Positions 1-8,096 of a stretch of 31,189 bases of DNA are shown in pieces. The notes below the pieces were generated by a model that saw only the letters and a program-made list of their open reading frames with translations, made no database searches and was not told the DNA's origin. The number at the start of each line of letters is the position of its first letter. The stretch's first letter is position 1. Source of the DNA: Anaerolineales bacterium (GTDB taxonomy: Bacteria > Chloroflexota > Anaerolineae > Anaerolineales > UBA4823); NCBI GenBank assembly GCA_022865865.1, contig JALHTN010000232.1:1-31189 (forward strand). Direction: 5' to 3'. The position numbers and the translations under genes are program-made.

Positions 1-29
1 AAGATGATTTGTCCGATAACCCTGGGACC

Positions 30-770
30 CTATGCCCCATATTTACATGCCCCCATAGCTGCCCCAACAATTCCGGCTTCGTTTAACATCAGGGCGGGAA
101 GTACCTCCGCTTTCACCGTGATATAGGGCTTATACAGTTCAAATTTTTTACTTACACCACCGCCCAGTATGATCAGATCGGGCCAGATCAATCTCTCCAT
201 GGTTTGCAGATAGCGATCGAATCTTTGCCCCCATTTTTCCCAGGTCAGGTTCTCCCGTTTTCGAGCCGCGTCGGACGCGTACCATTCTGCGTCGACGCCA
301 TCCATTTCCAGATGACCAAACTCACAATTGGGAAGCAAATGCCCATCGGTGAAGAGCGCAGTTCCCAAACCCGTTCCGATCGTGACCACCAGCACCACAC
401 CCCGGCGATCTTTACCGGCACCAAAAGCCATTTCAGCCAGCCCGGCGGCATCAGCGTCATTAATGATGCAGGTTTTTCGTCCAGTGACTTTTTTTATGTG
501 TTTCGCGGCGTTCAATCCCACCCAATCTTCGTGAATATTAGCAGCTGTCAGAGTTACGCCCTTACGGACAACTCCAGGAAAACCAATACACAGACGTCCT
601 TTCCAATTGAAGTGATCGGCTATTTCACCCACGGTTTCAGCAACCGCAACGGGCTTAGCAGGGGAGGGAGTAGGCAAGCGGAAACGAGATTCAAGCAGGG
701 TGCCGGTGTCTGTATCAACTGGTGCGCCTTTGATCCCTGAACCTCCGATATCAATGCCGAGCACCTTCAT
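30..770 (-). CDS. ppgK: Polyphosphate glucokinase (ROK family)
   Basis: Predicted to phosphorylate glucose to glucose-6-phosphate using polyphosphate (and possibly ATP) in the cytoplasm. The 246-residue protein opens with the phosphate-binding motif DIGGSGIKG (7-15), has GFPG at 63-66, the catalytic NDAD (104-107, likely base Asp105), the second phosphate loop TIGTGLGTA (130-138) and FGHLEMDG (151-158). It lacks the zinc-binding Cys cluster of many ROK sugar kinases and repressors, as PpgK proteins do, and it has no N-terminal HTH, so it is a kinase and not a repressor. The length is typical of PpgK. The ATG at 770 is preceded on its own strand by an AGGAGGT ribosome site (777-783). It is transcribed divergently from acs. 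ATP-only glucokinase activity cannot be excluded. Confidence 0.9.
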   Translation of the reverse strand: MKVLGIDIGGSGIKGAPVDTDTGTLLESRFRLPTPSPAKPVAVAETVGEIADHFNWKGRLCIGFPGVVRKGVTLTAANIHEDWVGLNAAKHIKKVTGRKTCIINDADAAGLAEMAFGAGKDRRGVVLVVTIGTGLGTALFTDGHLLPNCEFGHLEMDGVDAEWYASDAARKRENLTWEKWGQRFDRYLQTMERLIWPDLIILGGGVSKKFELYKPYITVKAEVLPALMLNEAGIVGAAMGACKYGA

Positions 771-830
771 TGCTGACCTCCTGGATCGCGATTGCGCATG
801 AACTGTCTGAGATTATCGAAACTTCAAGAG

Positions 831-858
831 ATTATAACCCGAACCGGTTTTATTCCAG
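831..858 (-). promoter_or_regulatory. Candidate promoter of the polyphosphate glucokinase gene
   Basis: On the minus strand there is a perfect TATAAT (836 to 831). Sixteen bases upstream lies a weak -35, CTGGAA (858 to 853). The predicted start of transcription near 824 would give a leader of about 54 bases ending in a strong ribosome site. The palindrome AACCGGTT (842-849) sits in the spacer and could be an operator half; this last point is speculation. Confidence 0.45.
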
Positions 859-1025
859 CGAATGCAATAATCGCACAATCCCGATCACCCACGGAAAATG
901 GACATACACCAGATTGTGAAATGGAACGATGCGATTTGTGCATCTTTGGAGGCAATCCAAGATGATGGGATTCGATTCAATTTTATCCACTTCGCAGCAA
1001 ATTATGAGATATTTCATCGTTTTGG

Positions 1026-1054
1026 TTGACAGCAAATGAACATGCCCGTAAAAT
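1026..1054 (+). promoter_or_regulatory. Sigma-70-type promoter of acs
   Basis: A perfect -35 TTGACA (1026-1031) and a good -10 TAAAAT (1049-1054) are separated by exactly 17 bases. Predicted transcription starts near 1061, giving a leader of about 60 bases. It lies in the 350-bp divergent region between ppgK and acs, where I see no gene. The leader carries two near-identical ATTGGAGGAT stretches (1066-1075 and 1110-1119), each with a GGAGG core; only the second serves acs. Confidence 0.7.
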
Positions 1055-1122
1055 CCATCTATTAGATTGGAGGATTTGCATCCGTTTACTCGCCAAAATG
1101 TATACCAGGATTGGAGGATATG

Positions 1123-3030
1123 ATGGCTAAAGCTACTGCAGTGAACAGTGAATTGGAAGGAGATGTATATCATCCTTCTGAAGAGATCGTCTCGAAGGCC
1201 TACATCCAGGATTACGAAGCGATGTACCAGCGGTCTATCGAAGACCCGCAAGGTTTTTGGGCTGACCAGGCCGAAGAACTGGATTGGTATGACAAGTGGG
1301 AGCAGGTACTGGATGAGAGCAATCCCCCATTTTTCAAGTGGTTTGTGGGTGGGAAGACCAATATTATTCAAAATGCATTAGATCGACATGTAAAAACCTC
1401 TCGCAAGAATAAGCTAGCTCTGATCTGGGAAGGTGAGCCCGGGGATGTGCGCACATTTTCTTATTATGCTCTCAATCGAGAAGTATGCAAGTTTGCTAAC
1501 TTGCTGCGCGGCCTGGGGGTCAAGAAGGGTGACATCGTCACGATTTACTTGCCTCGCATTCCGGAGCAGGTGATCGCCATGCTCGCTTGCGCCAAAATTG
1601 GGGCACCCCACAGTGTTGTCTATGGCGGATTTAGCGTCGAAGCTCTGGCTGAACGGATCGAGGATGCTGAAAGCCGGATTCTCATCACTGCGGATGGTGG
1701 TTGGCTGCGGGGTAAAATTGTGCACTTAAAAGATATTGCTGATGAAGCCATGGCTCGTCAGCCGACGATAGAGAGCTGTATCGTTATTAAACGGACTTGT
1801 CAGGATATTTACATGGAGCCGGGGCGTGACTATTGGTACGAAGAATTGATGGGTTTGCCCATATCTAATTCTCAATGTGAGACGGAGCCCATGGATGCCG
1901 AAGACCCGTTATTTATTCTGTATACCTCTGGCACTACCGGCCGACCGAAAGGCGTTGTGCATACCCACGGTGGTTATATGGTCTATACCTATGCCACTTT
2001 GAAATGTGTGTTCGATATCCGGGATGAAGATCGTTGGTGGTGTGCTGCCGACCCAGGCTGGATTACCGGGCACAGCTACATCGTCTATGGACCGCTGCTC
2101 AATGGAGCGACAAGCTTCATGTATGAAGGGGCGCCAACTCACCCGTACCCGAATCGCTGGTGGCGGATGGTTGAGAATCATGGAATCACGATTCTGTACA
2201 CTGCTCCAACAGCTATCCGCGGATTGATGCGCTTCGGAGATGCCTGGGCAAACCGGCATGATTTGAGCAGTTTGCGCTTGCTGGGAAGTGTTGGCGAACC
2301 GATCAACCCAGAAGCCTGGCGTTGGTACTACAAAATTATTGGAAAAGAACGCTGCCCGATCATGGATACCTGGTGGCAAACTGAAACTGGTGGTTTTATG
2401 ATCACACCATTGCCGATCACACCGCTAAAACCGGGTTCGGCAACCAAGCCATTCTTTGGGATCGATGTTGATGTGGTTAATGAGGATGGAAAAGTTGTGC
2501 CGCCAGGAGAAGAAGGCTACCTGGTGATCAAGAAACCCTGGCCAGGTATGCTTCGTACGATCTACCGTGACCCCGAGCGCTACCAGGAGCAGTATTGGGA
2601 AAAGTTTAAAAATATGTACCAAACTGGCGACTCAGCCCGACGGGATGAGGATGGCTACCTGTGGATTATTGGTCGTATGGACGATGTGATCAAGGTCAGC
2701 GGGTACCGTCTGGGAACCGCAGAGATTGAGAGCGCTCTGGTGAGCCACCCGGCGGTAGCTGAAGCCGCGGCTATTGGCCTGCCACATGAATTAAAAGGCA
2801 ATGCTATCCATGCATACGTTATACTGCGTTCTGGGTATGAGCAGAGCGAAAAATTGGGCGATGAATTACGCCAGCATGTCAGTCACGAGATCGGTCCCAT
2901 TGCTAAACCTGAAGAGATAGGATTTGTTGATAGTTTACCGAAAACACGCAGCGGCAAGATAATGCGTCGTTTGCTGCGCGCCCGGGCAATGGGAGAACCA
3001 GAAGGAGACGTCAGCACCCTGGAAGACTAA
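1123..3030 (+). CDS. acs: Acetyl-CoA synthetase (AMP-forming)
   Basis: Activates acetate (perhaps also propionate) with ATP to acetyl-AMP and then acetyl-CoA. The protein of about 636 residues has the ACS N-terminal cap, the P-loop-like [11 protein letters not shown] (267-277), WWQTETGG (417-424), whose tryptophan restricts the acyl pocket to short acids in characterised Acs enzymes, the hinge region YQTGD...[22 protein letters not shown], and the C-terminal PKTRSGK (606-612), whose final lysine is catalytic and the usual site of inhibitory acetylation. Length matches AcsA. Start choice: GGAGG at 1113-1117 is only 2 bases from ATG 1120 but 5 from ATG 1123, so 1123 is preferred; TTG 1111 would bury the ribosome site in the gene. 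The SulP transporter gene follows after 34 bases, probably in the same transcript. Propionyl-CoA synthetase is the main alternative. Confidence 0.93.
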   Translation: MAKATAVNSELEGDVYHPSEEIVSKAYIQDYEAMYQRSIEDPQGFWADQAEELDWYDKWEQVLDESNPPFFKWFVGGKTNIIQNALDRHVKTSRKNKLALIWEGEPGDVRTFSYYALNREVCKFANLLRGLGVKKGDIVTIYLPRIPEQVIAMLACAKIGAPHSVVYGGFSVEALAERIEDAESRILITADGGWLRGKIVHLKDIADEAMARQPTIESCIVIKRTCQDIYMEPGRDYWYEELMGLPISNSQCETEPMDAEDPLFILYTSGTTGRPKGVVHTHGGYMVYTYATLKCVFDIRDEDRWWCAADPGWITGHSYIVYGPLLNGATSFMYEGAPTHPYPNRWWRMVENHGITILYTAPTAIRGLMRFGDAWANRHDLSSLRLLGSVGEPINPEAWRWYYKIIGKERCPIMDTWWQTETGGFMITPLPITPLKPGSATKPFFGIDVDVVNEDGKVVPPGEEGYLVIKKPWPGMLRTIYRDPERYQEQYWEKFKNMYQTGDSARRDEDGYLWIIGRMDDVIKVSGYRLGTAEIESALVSHPAVAEAAAIGLPHELKGNAIHAYVILRSGYEQSEKLGDELRQHVSHEIGPIAKPEEIGFVDSLPKTRSGKIMRRLLRARAMGEPEGDVSTLED

Positions 3031-3064
3031 GGTGTTGACTTTCTTGTAATGGTGGATTTCTAGC

Positions 3065-5314
3065 GTGACAACCCCCAACAAACTGGTTTCAATCAAAAAT
3101 CTTACTGCGGAGCTGGGCCGGGATTTCTGGTCTGCACACCTTGTTCCCGGATTAACATCTGGCTTGGTTGTGGGTTTGGTTGAGGTAATCATCGCCATCT
3201 CCTTCGCGGCCCTGATTTTCGCGGGTGAACTTTCCAGCTTTCTCCCAAACGGCATTGGGTTTGCTTTGATAGGCGCCATTATCACAGGAGTTGTGGTTGC
3301 CCTCATGACCTCGTTACCTGGAACGGTCTCGGGCATTCAGGATGCTCCTGCGGCTATACTGGCTGTGATGTCTGCTGCAATTGTGACCTCAATGCCATCG
3401 GATGCGTCTGGATTAGAGACTTTCATCACAATCGTCGTCGTCATCGCTTTGACAACTATTTTGTGTGGCATCTTCATGCTGGGCTTGGGCTATTTTAATT
3501 TGGGAGGCCTGGTTCGATTTTTACCTTATCCTGTCATGGGCGGCTTTCTAGCCGGAACAGGCTGGCTGCTAGTTACCGGGTCAATCAACATGATGACCGG
3601 TATTATCCCCAGATTTATAGGGTTATCGACATTATTTCAACCTGAGATATTGTTGCTTTGGCTCCCAGGTCTGGCATTTGCTATCCTATTGCTGGCAATT
3701 TTAAATCGATATAATCACTATCTTTTACTGCCTGGTTTTGTCATAGGCGCGGTTATTTTCTTCTTTCTGGTCACATCGTTGGCTTGCTTCTCTGTTGCAG
3801 AAGTAAGCGCACAGGGGTGGCTGTTGGGCCCATTCCCAGAAGGGAATCTTCTGCGACCATTTCCGTTATCCGCACTGGCTCAGGTGAATTGGGATCAGAT
3901 ATTGGGCCAGATTGGCAGCATTGTGATCGTTCTTGTGATCAGTGCGATCTCGCTTTTGCTCAATGCGAGCGGGCTTGAGCTCGCTGCTGAGGGGGATATG
4001 GATCTAAATCATGAGCTGCGAGCTGCAGGAACAGGAAATCTTTTCGCTGGTCTATTCGCCGGTTTGATCGGTTTCCACCAACTCAGTTTATCTGTGATGA
4101 ATCATAAGATAGGTGCGCAAACCCGTCTGACTGGTTTGTTTGCAGCCGGAGTATGCGCTGCCGCGCTGGTTGCTGGTACAGCCTTTATTTCTCTCTTCCC
4201 CAAGTTTGTTTTGGGTGGCTTGCTCATGTTTCTCGGGCTCACCTTTCTATACGAATGGGTATATGAATCATGGTTTAAACTACCCAAAACTGATTACTTC
4301 ATCATTCTCTTGATCCTGGTCGTGATTGCTACCGTGGGATTTCTGGAGGGTGTCGCGGTCGGAATCCTGGCTGCATTAATCCTCTTCGCAATCAACTACA
4401 GCCAGGTCGAGGTGATTAAGCATTCACTGACCGCCGCTACTTACCAGAGTACGATCACCCGGCCAAAATTGCAGCAACGATTATTGCGCCGTTACGGAAA
4501 GCAGGTGTTGATTTTAGAGTTACAGGGCTACATCTTTTTTGGAACCGCCAACCAGCTTCTTGAACAAATTCGCGCCCACATCAATAGTTATGCTAGAAAT
4601 CGCTTGTGTTTTCTCGTGCTGGATTTTTCCCATGTAACAGGCATTGACTCATCGGTTGTACTCAGCTTTCGCAAAATGATCCAGCTTCTACAGAATAATC
4701 ATGCCAGCATCATACTGACCGGATTATCCGAGGATCTCCAGACTTTTCTGGGTAAATCAGGCGTCTTAGGCCGCGAAGAGAATTCTTTTATAGTATTACC
4801 TGACCTGGATCATGGTGTCGAATGGTGCGAAGATAATCTGCTTCAATCGACGGGAGTGCTTGACAAAGACCCGCGTAAATCTATGCGTGAACAGCTCAAA
4901 GATCTGATTGGAGATACAGAAATTATCACCCGCGTCATGAATTATCTTGAGAGGCAAGAACTCCCGGCCGGTGTCCACCTCATACAGCAAGGTGACTCTC
5001 CGGGGGCTGTTTATTTCCTCGAAGATGGGGCAGTCACAGCCCAGCTGGAGATATCCGGTCAAGAACCAATTCGTTTGAACACCTTGAGCAGCGAAAATTT
5101 GGTTGGCGAGCTCGGTTTCTACCTGGGATCAAAACGGAATGCTTCAGTGATTGCTGAAACTCCAATCACGGTGTATCGATTGACCACTGACGTACTAAAA
5201 AACATGGAAGCATATGATCCTGAAGCAGCAGCCCTGTTTCATAAATTCATCGTCCATGTTATGGCAGAGAAACTCTCCCATCTCATGTCTACCGTAGAGA
5301 CGTTGATGCGTTGA
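3065..5314 (+). CDS. SulP-family anion transporter with STAS and cyclic-nucleotide-binding-like domains
   Basis: Inner-membrane secondary transporter of the SulP/SLC26 family; substrate unknown (sulfate, bicarbonate or organic anions occur in the family). Of 749 residues, about 25-440 are hydrophobic membrane helices with the conserved Gly/Pro/Ala-rich SulP core. A STAS domain follows at about 470-590 with the signature LDFSHVTGIDSS near 519-530. The C-terminus, about 625-740, resembles a cyclic-nucleotide-binding domain (LIQQGDSPGAVYFLEDG, then VGELGFYLGSKRNASV). The phosphate cassette is imperfect (KRNAS instead of the usual PR[TA]AT), so nucleotide binding is uncertain. Start is GTG 3065 with only a weak GGTGG upstream. 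It lies 34 bases after acs, so uptake of an organic acid is an attractive but unproven role. Confidence 0.85.
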   Translation: MTTPNKLVSIKNLTAELGRDFWSAHLVPGLTSGLVVGLVEVIIAISFAALIFAGELSSFLPNGIGFALIGAIITGVVVALMTSLPGTVSGIQDAPAAILAVMSAAIVTSMPSDASGLETFITIVVVIALTTILCGIFMLGLGYFNLGGLVRFLPYPVMGGFLAGTGWLLVTGSINMMTGIIPRFIGLSTLFQPEILLLWLPGLAFAILLLAILNRYNHYLLLPGFVIGAVIFFFLVTSLACFSVAEVSAQGWLLGPFPEGNLLRPFPLSALAQVNWDQILGQIGSIVIVLVISAISLLLNASGLELAAEGDMDLNHELRAAGTGNLFAGLFAGLIGFHQLSLSVMNHKIGAQTRLTGLFAAGVCAAALVAGTAFISLFPKFVLGGLLMFLGLTFLYEWVYESWFKLPKTDYFIILLILVVIATVGFLEGVAVGILAALILFAINYSQVEVIKHSLTAATYQSTITRPKLQQRLLRRYGKQVLILELQGYIFFGTANQLLEQIRAHINSYARNRLCFLVLDFSHVTGIDSSVVLSFRKMIQLLQNNHASIILTGLSEDLQTFLGKSGVLGREENSFIVLPDLDHGVEWCEDNLLQSTGVLDKDPRKSMREQLKDLIGDTEIITRVMNYLERQELPAGVHLIQQGDSPGAVYFLEDGAVTAQLEISGQEPIRLNTLSSENLVGELGFYLGSKRNASVIAETPITVYRLTTDVLKNMEAYDPEAAALFHKFIVHVMAEKLSHLMSTVETLMR

Positions 5315-5420
5315 TCCCAATTTTCGGGTCTCAAATTTAGAAATATGGTTGTTGAAATGGAACACGAGCGTGAGGGAGAAGGCTCGCAAGCCAGATTTGC
5401 TGTTTATTTGCACATAACAC

Positions 5421-5448
5421 TTGACAGTCCATCCAAAAAGGATATACT
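5421..5448 (+). promoter_or_regulatory. Promoter of the padR-modAB unit
   Basis: A perfect -35 TTGACA (5421-5426) and -10 TATACT (5443-5448) are 16 bases apart. Predicted transcription starts near 5455, so the leader before ATG 5471 is only about 16 bases and has no clear Shine-Dalgarno sequence. The -10 lies inside the palindrome at 5439-5467. Confidence 0.7.
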
Positions 5449-5467
5449 CACTCAGTGAGTATATCCT
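5439..5467 (+). promoter_or_regulatory. Perfect 29-bp palindrome, probable PadR operator
   Basis: The left arm AGGATATACTCACT (5439-5452) and its exact reverse complement AGTGAGTATATCCT (5454-5467) flank a single C (5453). The 14-bp arms match without error. The site covers the -10 box and predicted transcription start of the promoter and ends 3 bases before the padR start codon, the expected geometry for an autorepressor. PadR-family dimers are known to bind palindromes in their own promoters; binding here is inferred. Confidence 0.8.
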
Positions 5468-5470
5468 GAC

Positions 5471-6037
5471 ATGAAATCAGCTCCCATTGGCTCTCTTTCA
5501 CCTGAATATGTCCTTCTAGGTTTGCTAGCCCAAGACCCAGCTCACGGATACGAGCTGCACCAGAAGTTAACTATCGATTTACACCAGGTTTGGAACCTGA
5601 GCCAGAGCCAGATTTACAATATCCTCAACCGCCTGGAGGGAAAAGGTTTTATTCGCGGCAGGATCCAAGAACAAGATAAACTGCCGGCAAAGCGTTTGTT
5701 TGAACTAACTGCAGCAGGACAAGAGCGTTTTGAAGGATGGATGTCTGCTCCCAGCCGCTTGAGTGTACGTGCCATAAGGGTTGAATTCACCACGCGTTTA
5801 TATTTTGCGCTGAAAATTAAACCAGAGCTAGCACAGGAAATTATCGCTGGACAGATTGCTGAAACGCAAAATGGGCTCGAGCGCTTAAACCTGACTCAAT
5901 CTTCGATTCCCGAGGATCAGATTTTCAACCGCCTGGGATTAGATCTGCGCATTCGCCAATTGGGATCGATCCTGGATTGGCTAGGATCCTGTCAAACGAA
6001 AATCTCAACTTATCCAACGCGAGACCGACAAGCATGA
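5471..6037 (+). CDS. PadR-family transcriptional regulator
   Basis: Cytoplasmic winged-helix DNA-binding protein, 188 residues. The N-terminal half is a typical PadR domain: LGLLAQDPAHGYEL (17-30), then SQSQIYNILNRLEGKGFI as recognition helix and start of the wing, and KRLFELTAAGQERFEGWM. The C-terminal half is the helical dimerisation region of the long PadR subtype (Vir-like C-terminus). It begins just after a perfect palindrome overlapping its promoter, so it most likely represses itself and the two genes behind it. Its stop overlaps the modA start (ATGA, 6034-6037), so expression is translationally coupled. The ligand is unknown; molybdate or tungstate would fit the neighbours, but this is inference. 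No Shine-Dalgarno sequence precedes the start. Confidence 0.88.
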   Translation: MKSAPIGSLSPEYVLLGLLAQDPAHGYELHQKLTIDLHQVWNLSQSQIYNILNRLEGKGFIRGRIQEQDKLPAKRLFELTAAGQERFEGWMSAPSRLSVRAIRVEFTTRLYFALKIKPELAQEIIAGQIAETQNGLERLNLTQSSIPEDQIFNRLGLDLRIRQLGSILDWLGSCQTKISTYPTRDRQA

Positions 6038-6867
6038 GTAGTCCGCTCAGCAGGCTCAAATTCATCACGATTCTGGTGGTCATATTCGGGTCTGCCTGCG
6101 GGGAACTATCTGATACAAATTCGGAGAAGAATCCGAGAAAACAAGAGCTGACTATTTATGCCGCGGCTTCCTTGGCTGAAGCATTCTCACATCTCGGTGA
6201 AGTGTTCGAATCATCTCACCCAAATGTAGAAGTTGTGATCAGCTATGCGGGTTCCCAGCAAATCGCCCAGCAATTATCCCAAGGCGCCCCTGGTGATCTC
6301 TTTGCCAGCGCGAATGCAAAACAGATGGAAAACGTCATCTCTGCTGGTAGGGTGATGAGCGGTGCAGACCAGGAATTAATCCAAAATCAATTAATGATAA
6401 TCCTGCCAGGGGATAACCCTGGAAACATTGCTGGTGTGAGAGATTTGATCAAACCTGGACTACGGTTAATTCTGGCCGATAAATCGGTGCCGGTTGGGCT
6501 ATATTCCCAAGAAATGCTTGAACGCGCAAACCAGCAGATTGGTTTTGGTGAGGATTACAAGGAAAAAGTTTTGGATAATGTTGTCTCTTACGAGGAAAAT
6601 GTTCGGGCTGTGCTGACGAAAATCACCTTGGGAGAAGCGGATGCTGGGATCGTATATGTGAGCGACGCTGCCGGAGCACAGGGGGAGGACATTCGCATGA
6701 TCCCAATTGCGGAGGAGATTAATGTCACCGCCAGCTACTATATTGCACCTCTCAGTGATAGCTTAGAAATGGAGCTGGGATTGGAATTTATTTCTCTGGT
6801 ACTCTCTCCTGAGGGACAGGATATCTTGAATGGTTATGGTTTTATGAAGCTGGGACAAAATGAATAG
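6034..6867 (+). CDS. modA: Molybdate ABC transporter substrate-binding lipoprotein
   Basis: Captures molybdate or tungstate outside the membrane and delivers it to ModB. About 277 residues from ATG 6034, which overlaps the padR stop; an upstream in-frame TTG inside padR is unlikely. The N-terminus is basic, then hydrophobic (ITILVVIF), ending GSAC, a plausible though non-ideal lipobox, so the mature protein should be a membrane-anchored lipoprotein. ModA-family blocks follow: YAAASLAEAF with the oxyanion-binding serine, SYAGSQQIAQQLSQGAP, GDLFASA, VPVGLYSQEML, and VSYEENVRAVLTKITLGE followed by DAGIVY. The 3' end overlaps modB by 8 bases. Tungstate-specific binding cannot be excluded from sequence. 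Confidence 0.9.
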   Translation: MSSPLSRLKFITILVVIFGSACGELSDTNSEKNPRKQELTIYAAASLAEAFSHLGEVFESSHPNVEVVISYAGSQQIAQQLSQGAPGDLFASANAKQMENVISAGRVMSGADQELIQNQLMIILPGDNPGNIAGVRDLIKPGLRLILADKSVPVGLYSQEMLERANQQIGFGEDYKEKVLDNVVSYEENVRAVLTKITLGEADAGIVYVSDAAGAQGEDIRMIPIAEEINVTASYYIAPLSDSLEMELGLEFISLVLSPEGQDILNGYGFMKLGQNE

Positions 6868-7690
6868 GGGTGAAGTTCGCCAGTTACCACCAGCTCGCGC
6901 TCCCCAAGCCAGGTTGAGCGGCATATGGCGCGTATTAAGTTTCCCAATGCTCATATTTTTGAGCCTGCCAATACTAGCCCTTTTTCTGAGGATTTCACCA
7001 GCGGACTTGGTGGAGAATGTCCGGCAGCCGGAAGTCCTGCAGGCGATCGTATTGAGTTTAGGCACCACCCTGATTTCTACCATGATCATTATCCTGGCTG
7101 GAACACCCCTGGCATATTCCCAGGCGCGAGGTCAATTTCGTTTCAGCCGACTGGTGGACACATTGATCGATCTGCCGCTGGTCCTGCCACCCGCCGTGGC
7201 TGGAGTGGCGCTGCTGATGGCGTTTGGTAGACGGGGTATTTTGGGAGGGGTCTTGGATGATCTCGGGATCCACATCGCATTTACACCCATCGCCTTGATC
7301 ATTGTCCAGGTTTTTGTCGCGGCCCCGTTTTATATCAAGTCGGCAGCGCTGGGTTTCTCAAATATTGACCAGGAATTAGAACAATCGGCTGCCCTGGATG
7401 GTGCCAGCAGCCCACAGATATTCCGCTTCCTCACTATTCCGCTGTCCTGGTCGGCACTGCTGGGGGGGAGCGTAATGAGTTGGGCACGGGCATTAGGAGA
7501 ATTTGGTGCCACGATCATCTTCGCTGGCAATTTTCCTGGAAGGACACAAACCATGCCGCTGGCGATCTATATCGGATTCGAACTAAACCTGGATATTGCA
7601 ATAACCCTTTCGGTGATCCTGATCCTGCTGTCGTTTACAGCGTTATTCGTCGCAAAATATATTCTTAACCGTGATTGGATGAGCAGTTGA
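6860..7690 (+). CDS. modB: Molybdate ABC transporter permease
   Basis: Inner-membrane channel subunit of the molybdate importer, 276 residues with about six predicted helices (roughly 26-45, 63-86, 105-128, 142-160, 200-220, 245-268). The EAA loop that docks to the ATPase is clear: EQSAALDGASSPQIFRFLTI. The sequence DLPLVLPPAVAGVALLMAFG is characteristic of ModB/CysT-type permeases. ATG 6860 lies within the end of modA (8-base overlap). No ATPase gene (modC) follows: the next thing downstream is the ileS promoter and T-box, and the promoter's -35 overlaps the modB stop codon. The ATPase must come from elsewhere in the genome. Confidence 0.9.
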   Translation: MNRGEVRQLPPARAPQARLSGIWRVLSFPMLIFLSLPILALFLRISPADLVENVRQPEVLQAIVLSLGTTLISTMIIILAGTPLAYSQARGQFRFSRLVDTLIDLPLVLPPAVAGVALLMAFGRRGILGGVLDDLGIHIAFTPIALIIVQVFVAAPFYIKSAALGFSNIDQELEQSAALDGASSPQIFRFLTIPLSWSALLGGSVMSWARALGEFGATIIFAGNFPGRTQTMPLAIYIGFELNLDIAITLSVILILLSFTALFVAKYILNRDWMSS

Positions 7691-7715
7691 CCGCCTGAGA
7701 CAGTTGTGGCATAAT
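7687..7715 (+). promoter_or_regulatory. Promoter of the T-box-ileS transcript
   Basis: TTGACC (7687-7692) and CATAAT (7710-7715) are separated by 17 bases. The -35 overlaps the modB stop codon (7688-7690). Predicted transcription starts near 7722, just upstream of the T-box stem I. Confidence 0.65.
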
Positions 7716-7721
7716 CTGTCC

Positions 7722-8020
7722 AATCAACCCCAAATAGGCATTGATGGAAACGAGTATGCCTGCTTAAGCTGTCAGCGACCCTGGGATTGGTGTGAGCCAG
7801 GGCAGACCAGCCGGTAGAAAATCCTTCCGGAGCCGGGATCTGAACGTGATTTCAAAACACTATTAAGTGAACCGGGTTCATCACCCGTTATCAATGATGC
7901 GGGTATAAGTCAAAGGACCGTACTCGACCGAGGTGTCCACGTTTAGCGGGAACCAGGGTGGTATCGCGGGAGAAGATAGATCGAACAGCCTCTCGTCCCT
8001 GATTTGGGACGAGTTTTTTT
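7722..8020 (+). promoter_or_regulatory. T-box leader, tRNA-Ile-responsive transcription attenuator
   Basis: The leader carries the diagnostic T-box sequence AGGGTGGTATCGCGG (7955-7969). Its UGGU bulge matches a tRNA ending A-CCA, as expected for tRNA-Ile. Upstream are stem I elements: AGTA (7753-7756) on the 5' side of the specifier loop, a GGTGTGAGCC apical region (about 7788-7797), and GAAAATC on the 3' side, with ATC at 7821-7823 as the likely isoleucine specifier codon. A terminator follows whose 5' arm (CGTCCC) can pair with the T-box instead. When uncharged tRNA-Ile binds, the antiterminator should form and ileS should be read. The specifier assignment is by eye; the T-box itself is clear. 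Bases 8021-8096 hold only the spacer and ribosome site. Confidence 0.93.
7992..8020 (+). terminator. Intrinsic terminator of the T-box leader
   Basis: CTCGTCCC (7992-7999), loop TGATTT, GGGACGAG (8006-8013), then seven T (8014-8020). The 8-bp perfect stem plus T-run is a textbook intrinsic terminator, conditional on the T-box state. Confidence 0.93.
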
Positions 8021-8096
8021 GTTCCAAAGCCGCAGGCTGAATTCGAAATGAGTTATGCTGATAGCCAAGCATTAGTATTTCCTTAGCGAGGTAATT

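Noticed and set aside
204..740. 178-codon open frame on the + strand inside the glucokinase gene
   Set aside because: It is antisense to a clear ppgK with all family motifs; its translation is low-complexity and Ser/Gln-rich and matches no family.
850..1371. 173-codon minus-strand frame crossing the ppgK-acs gap and the acs start
   Set aside because: It overlaps the acs promoter, leader and coding start, has no ribosome site and no recognisable domain.
1909..2379. 156-codon minus-strand frame within acs
   Set aside because: Antisense shadow of conserved acs motifs; its composition is not protein-like.
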